Below the pieces are notes generated by a model. The model ran no database searches. It had not been told where the DNA came from and was given only the letters and a program-made list of their open reading frames with translations. A stretch of 64,000 nt of DNA. Source: Welwitschia mirabilis (Eukaryota > Gnetophyta > Gnetopsida > Welwitschiales). Position 1 is the first letter of the stretch. Every line of letters begins with the position of its first letter. The DNA lies in NCBI GenBank assembly GCA_051453625.1, contig JBOZIK010000001.1:161794768-161858767 (forward strand), read 5' to 3'. A program made the position numbers and the translations under genes. Positions 1 through 10,859 of this stretch are shown in pieces.

Positions 1-937
1 GTCTCAGCCTTTGAAGACAATGGATGTGATATAATAATGCCTTAATTGATCAAATATCACACATTCTATAGTAGTATAATGAATGAAGCTCTTCTTCAAT
101 AGATCACAATGATGAAGCTCTTAGATCTGATTCTGAATAAAACTCTTTGCCAATGATTGATCTTCTAAATCAGATGTAAAATGATATAATGATATACCAA
201 TGAAAGTATAATCTAATCTTTTAGATTAACAATGATTATGCCAAATACAAATGGTGCCAAAAATATTTCTAAGTTAACAATAGCATAGCCATTTATAATG
301 GAGGACTACTAGGGTTTATTACAAATGGTTATACCTCCAACAACTATAAGTAGCTAGAAAACAGCTAGGTAAGGGCTAGGTAACAAATACATAATATTTA
401 GATATTTTACTTTTTTATGCTATCTAGTTGATCCCACAAAAATCTAGTGGAACCCATGAGAGTTCAGTCAATCCCATCCTGGGTCTTGTCAATCCCTTTC
501 CTCTTAGTCTAAATCTATGGTCTGTTAGCTTCTCAGGTCTAATCGATCCCATTAAAATCTAGTCTCCCCCTTTCCTCTTAGTCTAAGAGTAGTTCCTCTC
601 AATTCTTCAAGTTTATTCAACTCCATGAGAATCTGGTTGACCCCTCTGGGTTCAGTCCATTTTTCTTGTGATAGCTTTAGGTGTGGTTGACCCCTTTATG
701 ATCTAGTCGATCCCTTTGGGTTTAGTACATTTTTATTATAATAGCTTTAGGTGTAATCAATCCTTTTAGGATCTGGTTAACTCCTATTAGAGGTTAAGGT
801 AACTTAGTATGTTTCTAATGCATTTTTTATTTAATTATTTCACCTACAAAACTTAATCTCATCTGCACACAAGATATAACATTTTTCACTATATAAGAGG
901 TATTAGTTTGATATCAATTAGCAAATATAATCTAATA
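1..937 (-). repeat. 3' LTR of copia element A (partial)
   Basis: This segment aligns along its length with 9714-10647 (LTR B), for example around 100-170 against 9811-9880. On the minus strand it starts at 937 with a decayed TG (TA) followed by TTAGATTA, the same start as the plus-strand LTRs at 14475, 17774 and 40238. The other end lies beyond base 1. It contains about 75-bp internal repeats, seen at 640-780 as two copies of a unit with GTTGACCCC/GTCGATCCC motifs. Confidence 0.85.
289..297 (-). promoter_or_regulatory. Putative LTR TATA box (LTR A)
   Basis: The minus strand reads TATAAATGG, at the LTR position matching TATAAATAG in LTRs D and E and TATAAATAA in LTR B. It is the likely U3 core promoter of the retrotransposon, inferred from conservation of position among copies. 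Confidence 0.5.
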
Positions 938-951
938 ATCTTTCCCTTTAA
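938..951 (-). other. Polypurine tract of element A
   Basis: On the minus strand, TTAAAGGGAAAGAT lies directly before the 3' LTR start. It corresponds to CAAAGGGGGAGATT before LTR C, and is the plus-strand priming site for reverse transcription. Confidence 0.7.
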
Positions 952-1894
952 CATTGATGGCAAACAAATAAGTGATTTCAAAAATTTTAATGATTTTAAG
1001 ATCATTCACAAAATAATTTTAAGCACAGATTAAAATTAAAGCTCCTCCTTACATCATAGCATATAATCATTTAATTAAAAGAGTAAAACATTTTTGAAAC
1101 AAACATTTTCTCCTCTTATTCCCTCCACCTTTGATTAAATACTTCAAAATAATACTTTAAAAACTTTTAAAAATCATTACATCTTCTCTCTTCCTTTGAC
1201 ATCAATGATAAATAAATATAAAACTTAGATATATGGCTAAAAGTATCAAGAATTTTTCTTCCTTTATCTTGATACTAAATGATAAAAAATGATAAGCTAA
1301 AAATTTGATACACATTTAGGCATATTAAATAGACAACATTTTTATGCTTTTATATGTGACAAATTTGATTATGTACAATTTGAGAAAACATAATGATACC
1401 AAATAATAATATAAAAAAGATCAGATACACTCATTAATTGAAAAGACACACACATATTTTTGCTCATTTTCAATTGTGATAATAGTTTTAATATTTTCAA
1501 AATAAGAACATGTAAAATTTCTACTACTAACTAAGATATACCAAATGAGTACAAAAATTGTGCTAGAATAAATGACTGATTTACATCATGAGTAAAAAAA
1601 GTATGTTAATTAAGATGATTTTTAAATGCAAAATGTCCATAAAAAGATAAGATAAAATAACATATTAGAATATTCAAGAATAGCAATCCACAGTAAGCAT
1701 CAAAAGAGTAAATCAGATGACAAATTATATAGCTATCTTTTGTTCTACTACTACTATAGCTATTAGAGAACTTTTTAAGGAACTGGGTGACCAAGTATAA
1801 AACTGGTCGACTAAACTATATTGATCAACCGAATATGATGTTTGGTCAACTACCTTTCCCTTAATGATACGGTGGAGAAAGAACCCCCAATTCG
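952..1894 (-). other. 3' untranslated region of element A
   Basis: About 0.9 kb between the RNase H end and the polypurine tract, with no coding potential of its own. It is AT-rich. At 1800-1850 it carries GGTCGACT/GATCAACC/GGTCAACT motifs like those in the LTR array. The short minus-strand reading frames here continue past the pol stop and are not genes. Confidence 0.6.
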
Positions 1895-2420
1895 TGTCTA
1901 AGATGAATAAAAGTATCAAAATTTAGGGGTTTAGTAAAGATATCTACTAATTATTGATCTGTAGAAACAAAATTCATAGATATATTATCTTTTTCAACTT
2001 GATCATGAAGAAAATGATGTCTAAGTTTAATATGCTTTGTTCTTGAGTGCCAAACAGAATTTTTAGATACATTAATAGCACTAGTATTGTCACAAAAAAT
2101 AGGAACTTGTTCAAAAGACATACCAAAATCTCTTAACATTTTTTTCATCCATAAGAGATGAGTGCAACAACTTCCTGCAGTAATATATTTAAATTTTGTA
2201 GTGAAAAGAGAAATAGAGTTTTGTTTATTACTTGCCTATCCAACTAGACATGAACCTAAAAGGAAACAATTTCCACTTGTTCTTTTTCTATCATCTTTGC
2301 ATCCTGCCCAATCTACATCACTAAAACCTGCAAGATTGAAAGATGTTTTATTTGGATACCATAAACCATAATCACATGTGCCTTTTATATACTAGATTAT
2401 CCTTTTTACTACTTGAAATT
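1895..2420 (-). pseudogene. Copia RNase H domain, element A
   Basis: The minus-strand translation contains FSDVDWAGCKDDRKRTSGN, the copia RNase H start with its catalytic Asp. It then runs through LLWMKKMLRDFGMSFEQVP and IFCDNTSAIN to DIFTKPLNFDTF, the usual pol C-terminus. The 1951-2148 stretch is open for 65 codons; upstream of it stops appear, including a TAG where a Gln is expected (before ASNKQNSISL). In a live element this domain removes RNA from the RNA:DNA hybrid. It is the best-preserved RNase H in the window. Confidence 0.9.
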
Positions 2421-2499
2421 GTGATTCTTTTAGATTAGATTAATATCTTGCATAAACTCTAATACTAAATATGATATCTGGTCTACTTGTGGCTAAGTA

Positions 2500-3400
2500 T
2501 AATAAACTATCAATTATGCTTCTATAAAGTTTCTAATCCAGAATTTACCATTTTCATTCAGACTTACTTTGCATGATGTAGATATAGAAGTATCAACTCT
2601 TTTTGCATTTTCTAAACCAAATCATTTGATCAAATCTCTTGCATATTTAGATTATGATATATATATTCCATCATTAGTTTACTTTATCTAAAGTCTAAGA
2701 AACATTTTAACTTCACCAAGCATACTCATTTCAAAATAATGTTTACAAATTCTTTTGAAAATTTTTCACTTGAGGCACCAAAAATAATATCATCTATATA
2801 AATCTATATAATAATAAAATCATCTTTCAACTTCTTCACAAATAAAGTTTTATCTATTATTCCATGCCCATATCCATTATTGTTTAAAAAGGTAGCTAAC
2901 TTTCCATACCAAGATCTTAGTGCTTGTTTTAATCCATATAAAGCTTTCTTAAGTCTGTACACATGATCAGATTTATAAGAATCAATAAAACCTTGAGGTT
3001 GTTTAACATAAATTTTTTCATTTAATGATCCATCTAGAAAAGCACTTTTTACATCCATTTGGTAAGATTTAAAGTTATTAAAGGCTATAAAAGATAAAAA
3101 CCTTTTAATGCTATTGAATCTTATAACAAGAGTAAAGATATCTCCTACATCAATTCCTTCGATTTGGTTGAAGTCTTAAGCTACAAGCCTTGCTTTGTTT
3201 TTGATAACATTATTTTCTTCATCACATTTGTTCTTAAAAATTAATTTTGTACCAATAACATTCTTATGATCTAGTCTCTCTACTAGTTTTCAAACATTGT
3301 TTCTTTTGAACTGTTGTAGCTCATCTTGCATTGTTAGCATCTAGTCTTCATGATTTTTTACTTTTTCAAAGTTCATAACAAACATGGGCATATAATTTAA
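2500..3400 (-). pseudogene. Copia reverse transcriptase domain, element A
   Basis: The minus-strand translation shows MLTMQDELQQFKRNN, then an 84-codon open stretch (3058-2804) beginning MDVKSAFLDGSLNEKIYVKQ and including ALYGLKQALRSWYGKL. The catalytic YIDD box is intact at 2789-2800 (YIDDIIFGA). Frameshifts and stops lie on both sides. This is the RNA-dependent DNA polymerase of Ty1-copia elements; identity is clear, function is lost. Confidence 0.92.
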
Positions 3401-4440
3401 GTTAAATTCTCTAATGATGGATTCTATTAGATGATCTTGTAGAAGTTTAGGCTTTTTTAGTATTCCTTCTTTTACTTGAACTTCATTTGTTTCAGTAACA
3501 CCTTTATTTGATATGGGAATACTTGGGGTTATAGTTTCTTATTTATGTATGTTTCTTACTTTTAGGTCAATCTCATTAATTTGCACATTTATTAACTCTT
3601 CAACTGTTAAGATTCTTTTGTTGAAAACACAGAAGGCTCTACTTCTTATGGAGTATCCTAAGAAGATGGCTTTATCAGCTTTTGATTCAAATTTGCTTAA
3701 GTGTTCTATATATTTTAGGACATAGCATTTACTTCCAAAAACCTTGAATTATGACACATTTATGTGTCTTTCATTTCATAGCTCATAAGGTGTTTTATCA
3801 TTACTAGGTTTAAGGTAAACTCTGTTAATAATATAACATGTTGTGTTAACTATTTTATCCCAAAAGGATTTAGGCACTTCCTTATCATTTAACATTATTT
3901 TGGCCATTTCTTGAAGAACTCTATTATTTTTATTAGCTATACCATTTTGTTGTGGTGCTTCTGGAGTTAAAAAAATTGATGATCAATATAATTTTTAATG
4001 TAATATTTTTTGAAGAAATGATTTTAAAATTCACTACTATGATCACTTCTTATTTTTTTATGGTATAACCCTTTTCATTTTGAATCATTTTACAAATTTT
4101 AATCCAATGCTTATATGCTTCAGATTTTTTTAACAAGAAGGCTATCAAGGTATATCTAGAGTAATCATCAACGATGATTAGAAAATAACATTTTTCATCT
4201 AGACTTTAGGTTTGAGCCAGTCCAACTAAATCCATATGAATGAGTTCTAATGGCATAGATGTGGAAGCATGAATTTTAATTTTATGAGAGGTTCTAATTT
4301 GTTTTCCCTTTTGACATGCATTACATAACCCTTGTTTTTCTATGTTTATATTAAGAATTCCTCTAATTATATTCTTATGAATAATCATTTTTAATTGATT
4401 ATAATTAACATGTCCTAAATGTTTATGCCATAACTCATCT
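3401..4440 (-). pseudogene. Copia integrase and hinge, element A
   Basis: The open stretch 4388-4206 reads as the zinc-binding/core junction: NIEKQGLCNACQKGKQIRTS followed by STSMPLELIHMDLVGLAQ. Lower on the same strand come the core remnants and a hinge with KTPYEL-like sequence near 3790-3870. The catalytic core is frameshifted and its DDE residues cannot all be placed. Integrase joins element cDNA to host DNA; here it is a fossil. Confidence 0.85.
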
Positions 4441-5505
4441 CGAGGAACACTTGAAAAATAATAAGAAGAAAATGATTGATCTATGCTATAAACATTATCT
4501 ATTCTACTAGCTCTAAGAATTATATTATTTGATTTTTCATGCAGAATTTTACATTTGATTTATCAAAAACTACTTTGTGATCTTTATCATAGATTTAACT
4601 AATACTCAATAAATTATGCTTCAAACCACTTACATATAAGACTTCATTAATTCTAGGAAGGTTACCTCACTAACACTTCTAATGCCTTTAATTTTTGCTC
4701 TTCTGTTATCTCTAAAAGTTACTTCTCCTCCATTAAAGTGGCTTAGATGTTTGACTCCAGATTTATCTCCTATCATGTGTCTCAAACATCCACTGTCAAG
4801 ATACCAGCTTGTGCTATTTGAGACTTTGAAGGCTGTCTAAATCAACTAACTTTTAAGATCATTAGATTTTACCCACATAGTCCTTTTAGACTTATGTGAT
4901 ACATACTTTTTAAGAATAAAATTAAATGGAAAAGAACTAATAGAATTTGAAAACAACATTAATTTTCTAGTGTTGCACATAAATTTTGAATGACCCATTT
5001 TTCCATAGAAATGACAAGCAAGATTTAAAAGGAAATTACCATAATTGGTTACTTTATTTTGCTGTGATTGAGGTTTTTATGAGATGAACCCAATACTTGA
5101 TTTATTTCTAATCAGTTTCTAAACTCCAAGTATTTCTTCCAATTTGCATATCCATCTAAAAACTTATTAACAAAATTTGACAAACCTTTTACTTGCAAAG
5201 TGAGGTTGGCATTTTTGGATTTTACTCTTTCAAAACTTGATTCCAAATCATTCTTTTCCTTAGTAAGAAATTTTATAACCTTATTTCTGGCTAGTTTTTC
5301 ACACTCTTGATATAATTCTTAATAAGTATCTTTCAAATCATCTTGATATTTATTTCTCATTTATCATCATCATGGATTAAAGAGTTTGTAACATTATATG
5401 ATGGTAGCATAAAAGCCATAAAAGAGAGTCTTCTTTCTCTATCATTTTCTAAGGCATTTTTTTGTCTCTTTTACTTGATCACTATGAGCTTTTTCTTGCT
5501 ATAAT
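4441..5505 (-). pseudogene. Copia gag C-terminus and protease, element A
   Basis: On the minus strand, a Lys/Glu-rich coiled segment (5330-5140, containing YQECEKLARNKVIKFLTKEK) is followed by a zinc knuckle, CHFYGKMGHSKFMC, with the second Cys replaced by Tyr. The aspartic protease site follows: WYLDSGCLRHMIG, with DSG at 4789-4797 and the preceding Trp intact. Next is the gag-pre-integrase segment (FNGGEVTFRDNRRAKIKGIR). The N-terminal half of gag is missing at the gap. Confidence 0.85.
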
Positions 5506-5605
5506 NNNNNNNNNNNNNNNNNNNNNNNNNNNNNNNNNNNNNNNNNNNNNNNNNNNNNNNNNNNNNNNNNNNNNNNNNNNNNNNNNNNNNNNNNNNNNNN
5601 NNNNN
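5506..5605. other. Assembly gap, 100 N
   Basis: Exactly 100 N, so probably a gap of unknown true size. It falls where the 5' half of element A (gag N-terminus, leader, 5' LTR) is expected. Confidence 0.95.
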
Positions 5606-5808
5606 TGTAAAGATTATGCTCAAATAGATAACTGACTTTCATTTAAAAAATAAACCATTACAAAAATATTAATTAAAAATAAAATGTGCTCATTAAGAGC
5701 ATACATCTGAAAATTAACTAATCAAATAAGAACACTAAAATGTCTCTCCTTGTTGACAACAAAAGCAAAAGAGAGAACATCAAAACATGATCTAAAAATA
5801 TAAGAAAT
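5606..5808. other. AT-rich stretch, no feature seen
   Basis: Lies downstream (minus strand) of the acidic-tailed broken ORF and may be its 3' untranslated sequence. I see no domain, RNA or repeat here. Confidence 0.4.
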
Positions 5809-6930
5809 TTAATCTGATTCTTCCTCTTCTTCTTCTTTTTCTTCAGATTCTTCCTCTGAATATTCTTCATCTTTACCACTATAAGCAGAGATGGTATCTT
5901 TAGCTGAGGTATCTGTAATATCATATCCAGCTGCAATGAGTGCTTCTTTTATGTGTCCGATGCAGGAATCAATTCATTTCAGATCCGAAAGACTCTCACG
6001 TGGAGATGTTGCCTTTGAAGTTTCAAAAGGGAATTTCTTTGAAGGGACAAAGATATGCATGCAAGATTAAGTTGCATGCCCAATGGGTGATAAAGTTTAA
6101 AGAGTCTCCAAAGAAAGATACAAATTAACATAAAAATGGAAACATATTTTAGTGATAAGAATAAAGTAGGATAAATCCCTAGTTTTGTGATACTCTAACT
6201 ATAAAGCTATATTTTTTAGTACTATAGTAAGAGCATCAATAGAATGCTCAGTCCCTACTATAGGGACTCAAAAAATTATAAGTAAAGATCAAATGAATGA
6301 AACCATATTTGGGAATCAAAAAATAAGGAGATAAGTTGTATTTCCCAGTATGTACTCTATCGCAAAGCTTCCTAGTAACTGTTGGCTTATCTTTCATAGT
6401 ATTTTTGAGAGGCCAAAACTCCTCATAGTCTTTCCATAAAAAGTTAGTCATCTCAGAGATGAGATTTTCTATTACTTTTATCCTTCTACTTAACACAAGG
6501 TTTTCTAGAATCCTAGTATTATGGTTAAATGAAGCATTGCAATAAAACATTCTAGTAAGAAAAAAATAAGTAGGATTTGAAACATCTAAGAAATGGTCCA
6601 GATTTATTCTCTTAAGAGGTAGATAATATCTCTAAGTTCTCTGAGCTTATATGTAGCCACTAACTACTCCTGACACATAGATTTCTTCTCAAAATTATTA
6701 GAGAACTTGTCAACATCTTCTTTAGATATTCCATGGTAGAAGTAGGAAGGTTCCCTTAAAGCATCTTCTTTTGTACCTCTTCTTAAAGAGTTAGCAGTTA
6801 TTCTAAGATCTTTAAAAGAAAGAATACTGAGAAAAACACTGGATTTGGTAGCAAGATCTCTAGATCTAAAAGGAAACTCATTAGATCTGAAGGCTTGGAG
6901 GTACTAAAACACAATAAAATCAAGTTAGGA
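5809..6930 (-). pseudogene. Broken ORF with acidic C-terminal tail, possibly plant-transposon protein
   Basis: Not copia sequence. The minus strand gives, in several frames, a globular N-terminal part (FRSRDLATKSSVFLSIL; LRREPSYFYHG-like), then FLDVSNPTYFFLTRMFYCNA followed by a 100-codon open stretch (6550-6248). The C-terminus reads GHIKEALIAAGYDITDTSAK and ends with a run of Glu/Asp/Ser (KDEEYSEEESEEKEEEEE) before a TAA at 5809-5811. The layout of the middle part resembles the 'putative plant transposon protein' family found inside plant retroelements; that assignment is by eye. It lies between the gag-protease of B and the gag of A on the same strand, so it could be an accessory ORF carried by an element or a captured gene fragment. 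Broken by several frameshifts. Confidence 0.5.
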
Positions 6931-7290
6931 TTTTAATTCTTTTATAGATTGAGGGAAATAGGGTAGATTTAAGAAATAAATAGGGTATAATAACTATACT
7001 TTCATACTATAATCCGTTACTTCTGATTGACCACTTAACCATCTAGTTGACTCATTGAGACATAAGTTTACAGCACTGAAAGAGGTTCAGGTGACTAGGC
7101 TATCAGGCCAATTGACCAATCATATCTGGTAGATTTGGTTAACCGCCCTGCAATCAGCTAAGGGATGATGTACTAACTTCAAGATCATTTTCATGATAGT
7201 TAAATTAATTATGAGGACTGGGGGTTTCATCAAATTTGATAGAATAACATTCAGTTTTTTTAAAATCTTTCCTAAAATGTTGGTTTGCAT
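6931..7290 (-). other. Junction region with LTR-like motifs
   Basis: Between the broken ORF and element B. At 7020-7160 are several GACCA/GGTTAACC/TTGACCAAT-type motifs like the decayed GTCGACC array of the copia LTR and 3' UTR. This may be a scrap of LTR or UTR left by rearrangement. No coding domain seen. Confidence 0.4.
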
Positions 7291-8010
7291 GAAACTATTG
7301 ATTAAGTAATTTAACATCTAATCTATAAGAATTATTAATATGTTTTACATGAAAAATAACAACATTTGTTTTCTCATTTTTAACTATGCATTTCGATTTA
7401 TCAAATACTATTCTATGCCTTTTATCATAAAGTTGACTAACACTTAATAAATTATGTTGCAAACCATTAACATAAAATACATTATCAAGGTTGGATGACA
7501 TACATCCTTTGATGCTTCCTGTACCTTCTATTTTTACTATTTGGTTGTTTTTAAAGAAAATGTCTCCTTCATTTATGCTCTTCAGGTTCTGAAACCTTGA
7601 TTTATCTTCTATCATATGCATTAAACAATTGCTATCTAGATATCAACTATTTAAGTCTAATACTCTAAAATATATCTATGTCAAAAATATTTGAAGATTA
7701 TTTGCTTTAAACCACTTAGTCTTATTTGACTTAGGTGGTGTATTTTTCTTTGGGATAAACTTAAAATGCAATGAGTTCATATTTTTAGAAAAAAGCATCA
7801 AATGTCTAACTTTGTAAAAAGGTTTTAAATGATTAAATCTACCATAGAAATTACACAATATATTAGGCATAGAATTACTTATTTAGTTTACCTATTTCCA
7901 TTATATTTGTGCTCTAAAACTAATACTAGAAAACTTATTTACAAAAACCAAAAGATCATTTACCTAATTAGTTAATGTAATGTTATCAGATTTGAGCACC
8001 TTATACTTCT
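7291..8010 (-). pseudogene. Copia protease and gag-pre-integrase segment, element B
   Basis: Open stretch 7621-7295 (108 codons): MHMIEDKSRFQNLKSINEGD, then FYVNGLQHNLLSVSQLYDKR and CIVKNEKTNV, the segment that follows the copia protease active site. The site itself is upstream and damaged: YLDSNCLMHMIE, with DSN instead of DSG at 7628-7636 and the preceding Trp turned to TGA. A degenerate zinc knuckle (CNFYGRFNHLKPFY) and its linker lie at 7870-7676. The missing Gly predicts a dead protease. Confidence 0.8.
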
Positions 8011-9092
8011 CTTCCACTTCCTCCTTTTCGTTTGTAATGATCTTCACCATTTTATTTAACTCATTAATTCTCCTGGTAATCTTTTTACATTCTTCATATA
8101 ACTCTTAGCATGTATCTTCTAGTTCATCTTCTTCTTCATCAATCATATTCAAGTCATCTAACATTGAAGTACTAGGTACATTTTTAAGTAATAGAACTAG
8201 AGCCATGAAAGATAACCTCTTATCTCTATCTGATTCATGATCTAAATAGTTCTCTTCGTCTTCATCATCTTCATTGTTTCAAGTTACCATGAATGAGATG
8301 TTTCTAGACTTTCTATTTTTTCTTCTAGTGTTGAGACACTTATTGGTCATATGTCTAAATCCTTTTCATAAATAGAACTAGATTTTCTTTCTTTTTTGTT
8401 ACTCTTTTATTTGTTTTGTGATGCTTCTCATTGGATTCCTACTTAATTCTTCTTCTTTTGTCTATAAAGAAACTTTTCGAAGCACTTGGCTAGAAGATCA
8501 TCATCATCAAGTTCTTCATCTGACTTGTAGATCTGTAATCCTCCTACATACATTTCAAAGCAATACCTTTTCTTCTATTTTTAGTAAACTTAATTTTATA
8601 GGTTTGAAGATTACCTTCAAGTTCTTCCAATGCCATGACACTGATGTTTTTTCTCTCTTTTATGGCTTTCACCTTTGGTTTAAATCTCTTGGATAGGGAT
8701 CTCAAAACTTTCCTTACCACTTTTCTTTCCTCCATGTATTCTCTGAGGCTTGTCATTGANNNNNNNNNNNNNNNNNNNNNNNNNNNNNNNNNNNNNNNNN
8801 NNNNNNNNNNNNNNNNNNNNNNNNNNNNNNNNNNNNNNNNNNNNNNNNNNNNNNNTTCTGGCTTAACAATGGATGTTTCTTTATGTTGCACTTCTAAAAT
8901 ATCCCAAGCTTCTTTTGCATGATTATAGTTTATAATTATTTTAAATTCATATGTACATACTACACAATAAATATCATTAAGAGCATGGGCATCAATGGTG
9001 GTTTTTTCTTTATCTATGGGAGTCCATTGATCTCAGGATTTGGGAACTAAGATAGCGTAACCATTCACATCAGTTTGTGTTATCATAGGCAT
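8011..9092 (-). pseudogene. Copia gag (UBN2-type), element B
   Basis: Start chosen at the ATG at 9092 (MPMITQTDVNGYAILVPKS), just downstream of the LTR and leader. It continues with DAHALNDIYCVVCTYEFK and HAKEAWDILEVQHKETS, crosses an N run, then RSLSKRFKPKVKAIKERKN and MALEELEGNLQTYKIKF. This is the capsid/UBN2 layout of plant copia gag. Below 8540 the frame is broken; a zinc-knuckle remnant (GFRHMTNKC) is visible near 8340-8375. Confidence 0.8.
8760..8855. other. Assembly gap, 96 N, inside gag of B
   Basis: 96 N within the gag pseudogene. Reading frames crossing it are continuous only because N does not encode stops. Confidence 0.95.
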
Positions 9093-9137
9093 GGTGTGAC
9101 CTTTGTATATGAATTCCTCTATATTGGCATCTAGGGA

Positions 9138-9587
9138 NNNNNNNNNNNNNNNNNNNNNNNNNNNNNNNNNNNNNNNNNNNNNNNNNNNNNNNNNNNNNNN
9201 NNNNNNNNNNNNNNNNNNNNNNNNNNNNNNNNNNNNNNNNNNNNNNNNNNNNNNNNNNNNNNNNNNNNNNNNNNNNNNNNNNNNNNNNNNNNNNNNNNNN
9301 NNNNNNNNNNNNNNNNNNNNNNNNNNNNNNNNNNNNNNNNNNNNNNNNNNNNNNNNNNNNNNNNNNNNNNNNNNNNNNNNNNNNNNNNNNNNNNNNNNNN
9401 NNNNNNNNNNNNNNNNNNNNNNNNNNNNNNNNNNNNNNNNNNNNNNNNNNNNNNNNNNNNNNNNNNNNNNNNNNNNNNNNNNNNNNNNNNNNNNNNNNNN
9501 NNNNNNNNNNNNNNNNNNNNNNNNNNNNNNNNNNNNNNNNNNNNNNNNNNNNNNNNNNNNNNNNNNNNNNNNNNNNNNNNNNNNNNN
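9138..9587. other. Assembly gap, 450 N
   Basis: 450 N covering the inner end of LTR B, its primer binding site and the leader up to gag. Long frames called across it on both strands are artefacts. Confidence 0.95.
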
Positions 9588-10647
9588 ACTTCATAGATTT
9601 TCTTATATTTACCTATAATCCTTCCAAGTAGATTTTTACAGACTCACTCTCAACTTTAACAATGGACTTTTGCAGGCTAAGTCTCAACCTTAACAACGAA
9701 CTTTTGTAGGATAAGTCTCAATATTTAAAGATAATGGATGTGATGTAATGATGCCTTGATTGTTTAGATATCACATGTTTTATAGCAATACAATGAATGG
9801 AGCTCTTCTCCAATAGATCACAATGATGAAGCTCTTAGATCTGATTTTGAATAAAGCTCTTATGCCAATGATTAATTTCCTAAATCAAATCTAAAGTAAT
9901 ACAATGATACACTAATAAAAGTACAGTCTGAGTTGTTAGATCCATAATACTTATGCCAAATACAAATAGCGCCAAAAAGATATCTAGGTCAACAATAATA
10001 TAGTTATTTATAATGAAGGACTAATAGGATTTATTACAAATAAATTGCACCTCTAATGGCTATAAATGGTTAGAAAATAGCTACGTAATAGCTTGGTAAT
10101 AAATATATAACATTTAAATATTTTAATTTTCTATACCATCCGGTTGACCCCATAACAATCTGGTCAACCTCATGAGAGTTCGGTTGGCCTCATCCTCGGT
10201 TTGGTCGACCCCTTGCCTCTCAGTCTGGATCTATGGTTTCTTCTTAGGTTTTGTTGACCCCATTAAAATCTAGTCGACTCCTTTCCTTTTGGTCTGGGAC
10301 TAGTGCCTTTCAGTTTCTCAAGTCCAGTCGACTCCATGAAGATCTGGTTAACCCCTCTGGGTTCATCCATTTTTCTTGTGATAACTTTAGGTGCAGTCAA
10401 TTCCTTTAGAATTTGGTCAACTCCTTTGGATTCAGTCCATTTTTCTTGTGACAGCTTTAGATGCAGTAGACTCCTTTAGGATTTGATCAATCCCTACTAG
10501 AGGTTAACATAACTTAGAAGGTTTCTGGTGCATTTTTAATCTAATTCTTTCACCTACAAAACTCAATCTCATCTGCACACAAGATATAATATTTTTCACT
10601 ACACAAAAGATATTATTTTGATATCAATTGGCAAATATAATCTAATA
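9588..10647 (-). repeat. 5' LTR of copia element B (inner end in gap)
   Basis: Aligns with LTR A (1-937) and continues beyond its edge. The stretch 9588-9720 on the minus strand matches the GTTGAGACTAAGCCT part of the plus-strand LTRs (15630-15710 in LTR D), confirming one LTR family. It starts at 10647 (TG decayed to TA, then TTAGATTATA). It contains repeated GGTCGACC-type motifs at 10140-10500. Confidence 0.85.
10004..10012 (-). promoter_or_regulatory. Putative LTR TATA box (LTR B)
   Basis: The minus strand reads TATAAATAA at the position matching the TATA motifs of LTRs A, D and E. Confidence 0.45.
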
Positions 10648-10859
10648 AAAGAGTCAATTAATATGTAAATTGATGAGATTAACACAAGATCAAACTACAT
10701 AGATGAAGAGGAAGTTATAACTACAAGTCTTCCCACAGCCAATGAAGGTTCAACCAAAAGTAATAAAGCTCTAATAAAATAAGGCATATTAAAAAATCTT
10801 AAACTTCTCAAAGATCATCTCTTAAAATCTATTATTAGATAAGTTAACTTAAAAATAAA

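Larger units (their letters stand above)
1..5505 (-). mobile_element. Ty1-copia element A, degenerate, minus strand
   Basis: Read on the minus strand, the order is gag C-terminus, protease, integrase, RT, RNase H, polypurine tract and 3' LTR, which is the Ty1-copia order (integrase before RT). All domains are recognisable, but frameshifts and stops separate them. The 5' end is lost in the N run at 5506. The 3' LTR runs off the left edge of the window. It belongs to the same family as elements C, D and F but to a different LTR subfamily, shared with element B. Non-functional. Confidence 0.9.
7291..10647 (-). mobile_element. Ty1-copia element B, 5' half, minus strand
   Basis: On the minus strand: 5' LTR (10647 to the gap), leader (in the gap), gag from an ATG at 9092, zinc knuckle and protease, stopping at about 7291 after the gag-pre-integrase segment. 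Integrase, RT and RNase H of B are absent, replaced by unrelated sequence. It has its own gag and protease, distinct in sequence from those of A, so A and B are different copies. Confidence 0.8.

Noticed and set aside
2162-2371. Plus-strand 69-codon frame
   Set aside because: Antisense shadow of the minus-strand RNase H of element A. The equivalent shadow appears on the minus strand at 45386-45595 opposite RNase H of F.
8418-8922. Plus-strand frames opposite gag of element B
   Set aside because: The minus strand encodes recognisable gag; the plus frames are complementary noise and partly N.
9070-9618. Long open frames on both strands across the N run
   Set aside because: They are open only because N is translated as unknown; the real sequence on each side is gag (minus) and LTR.
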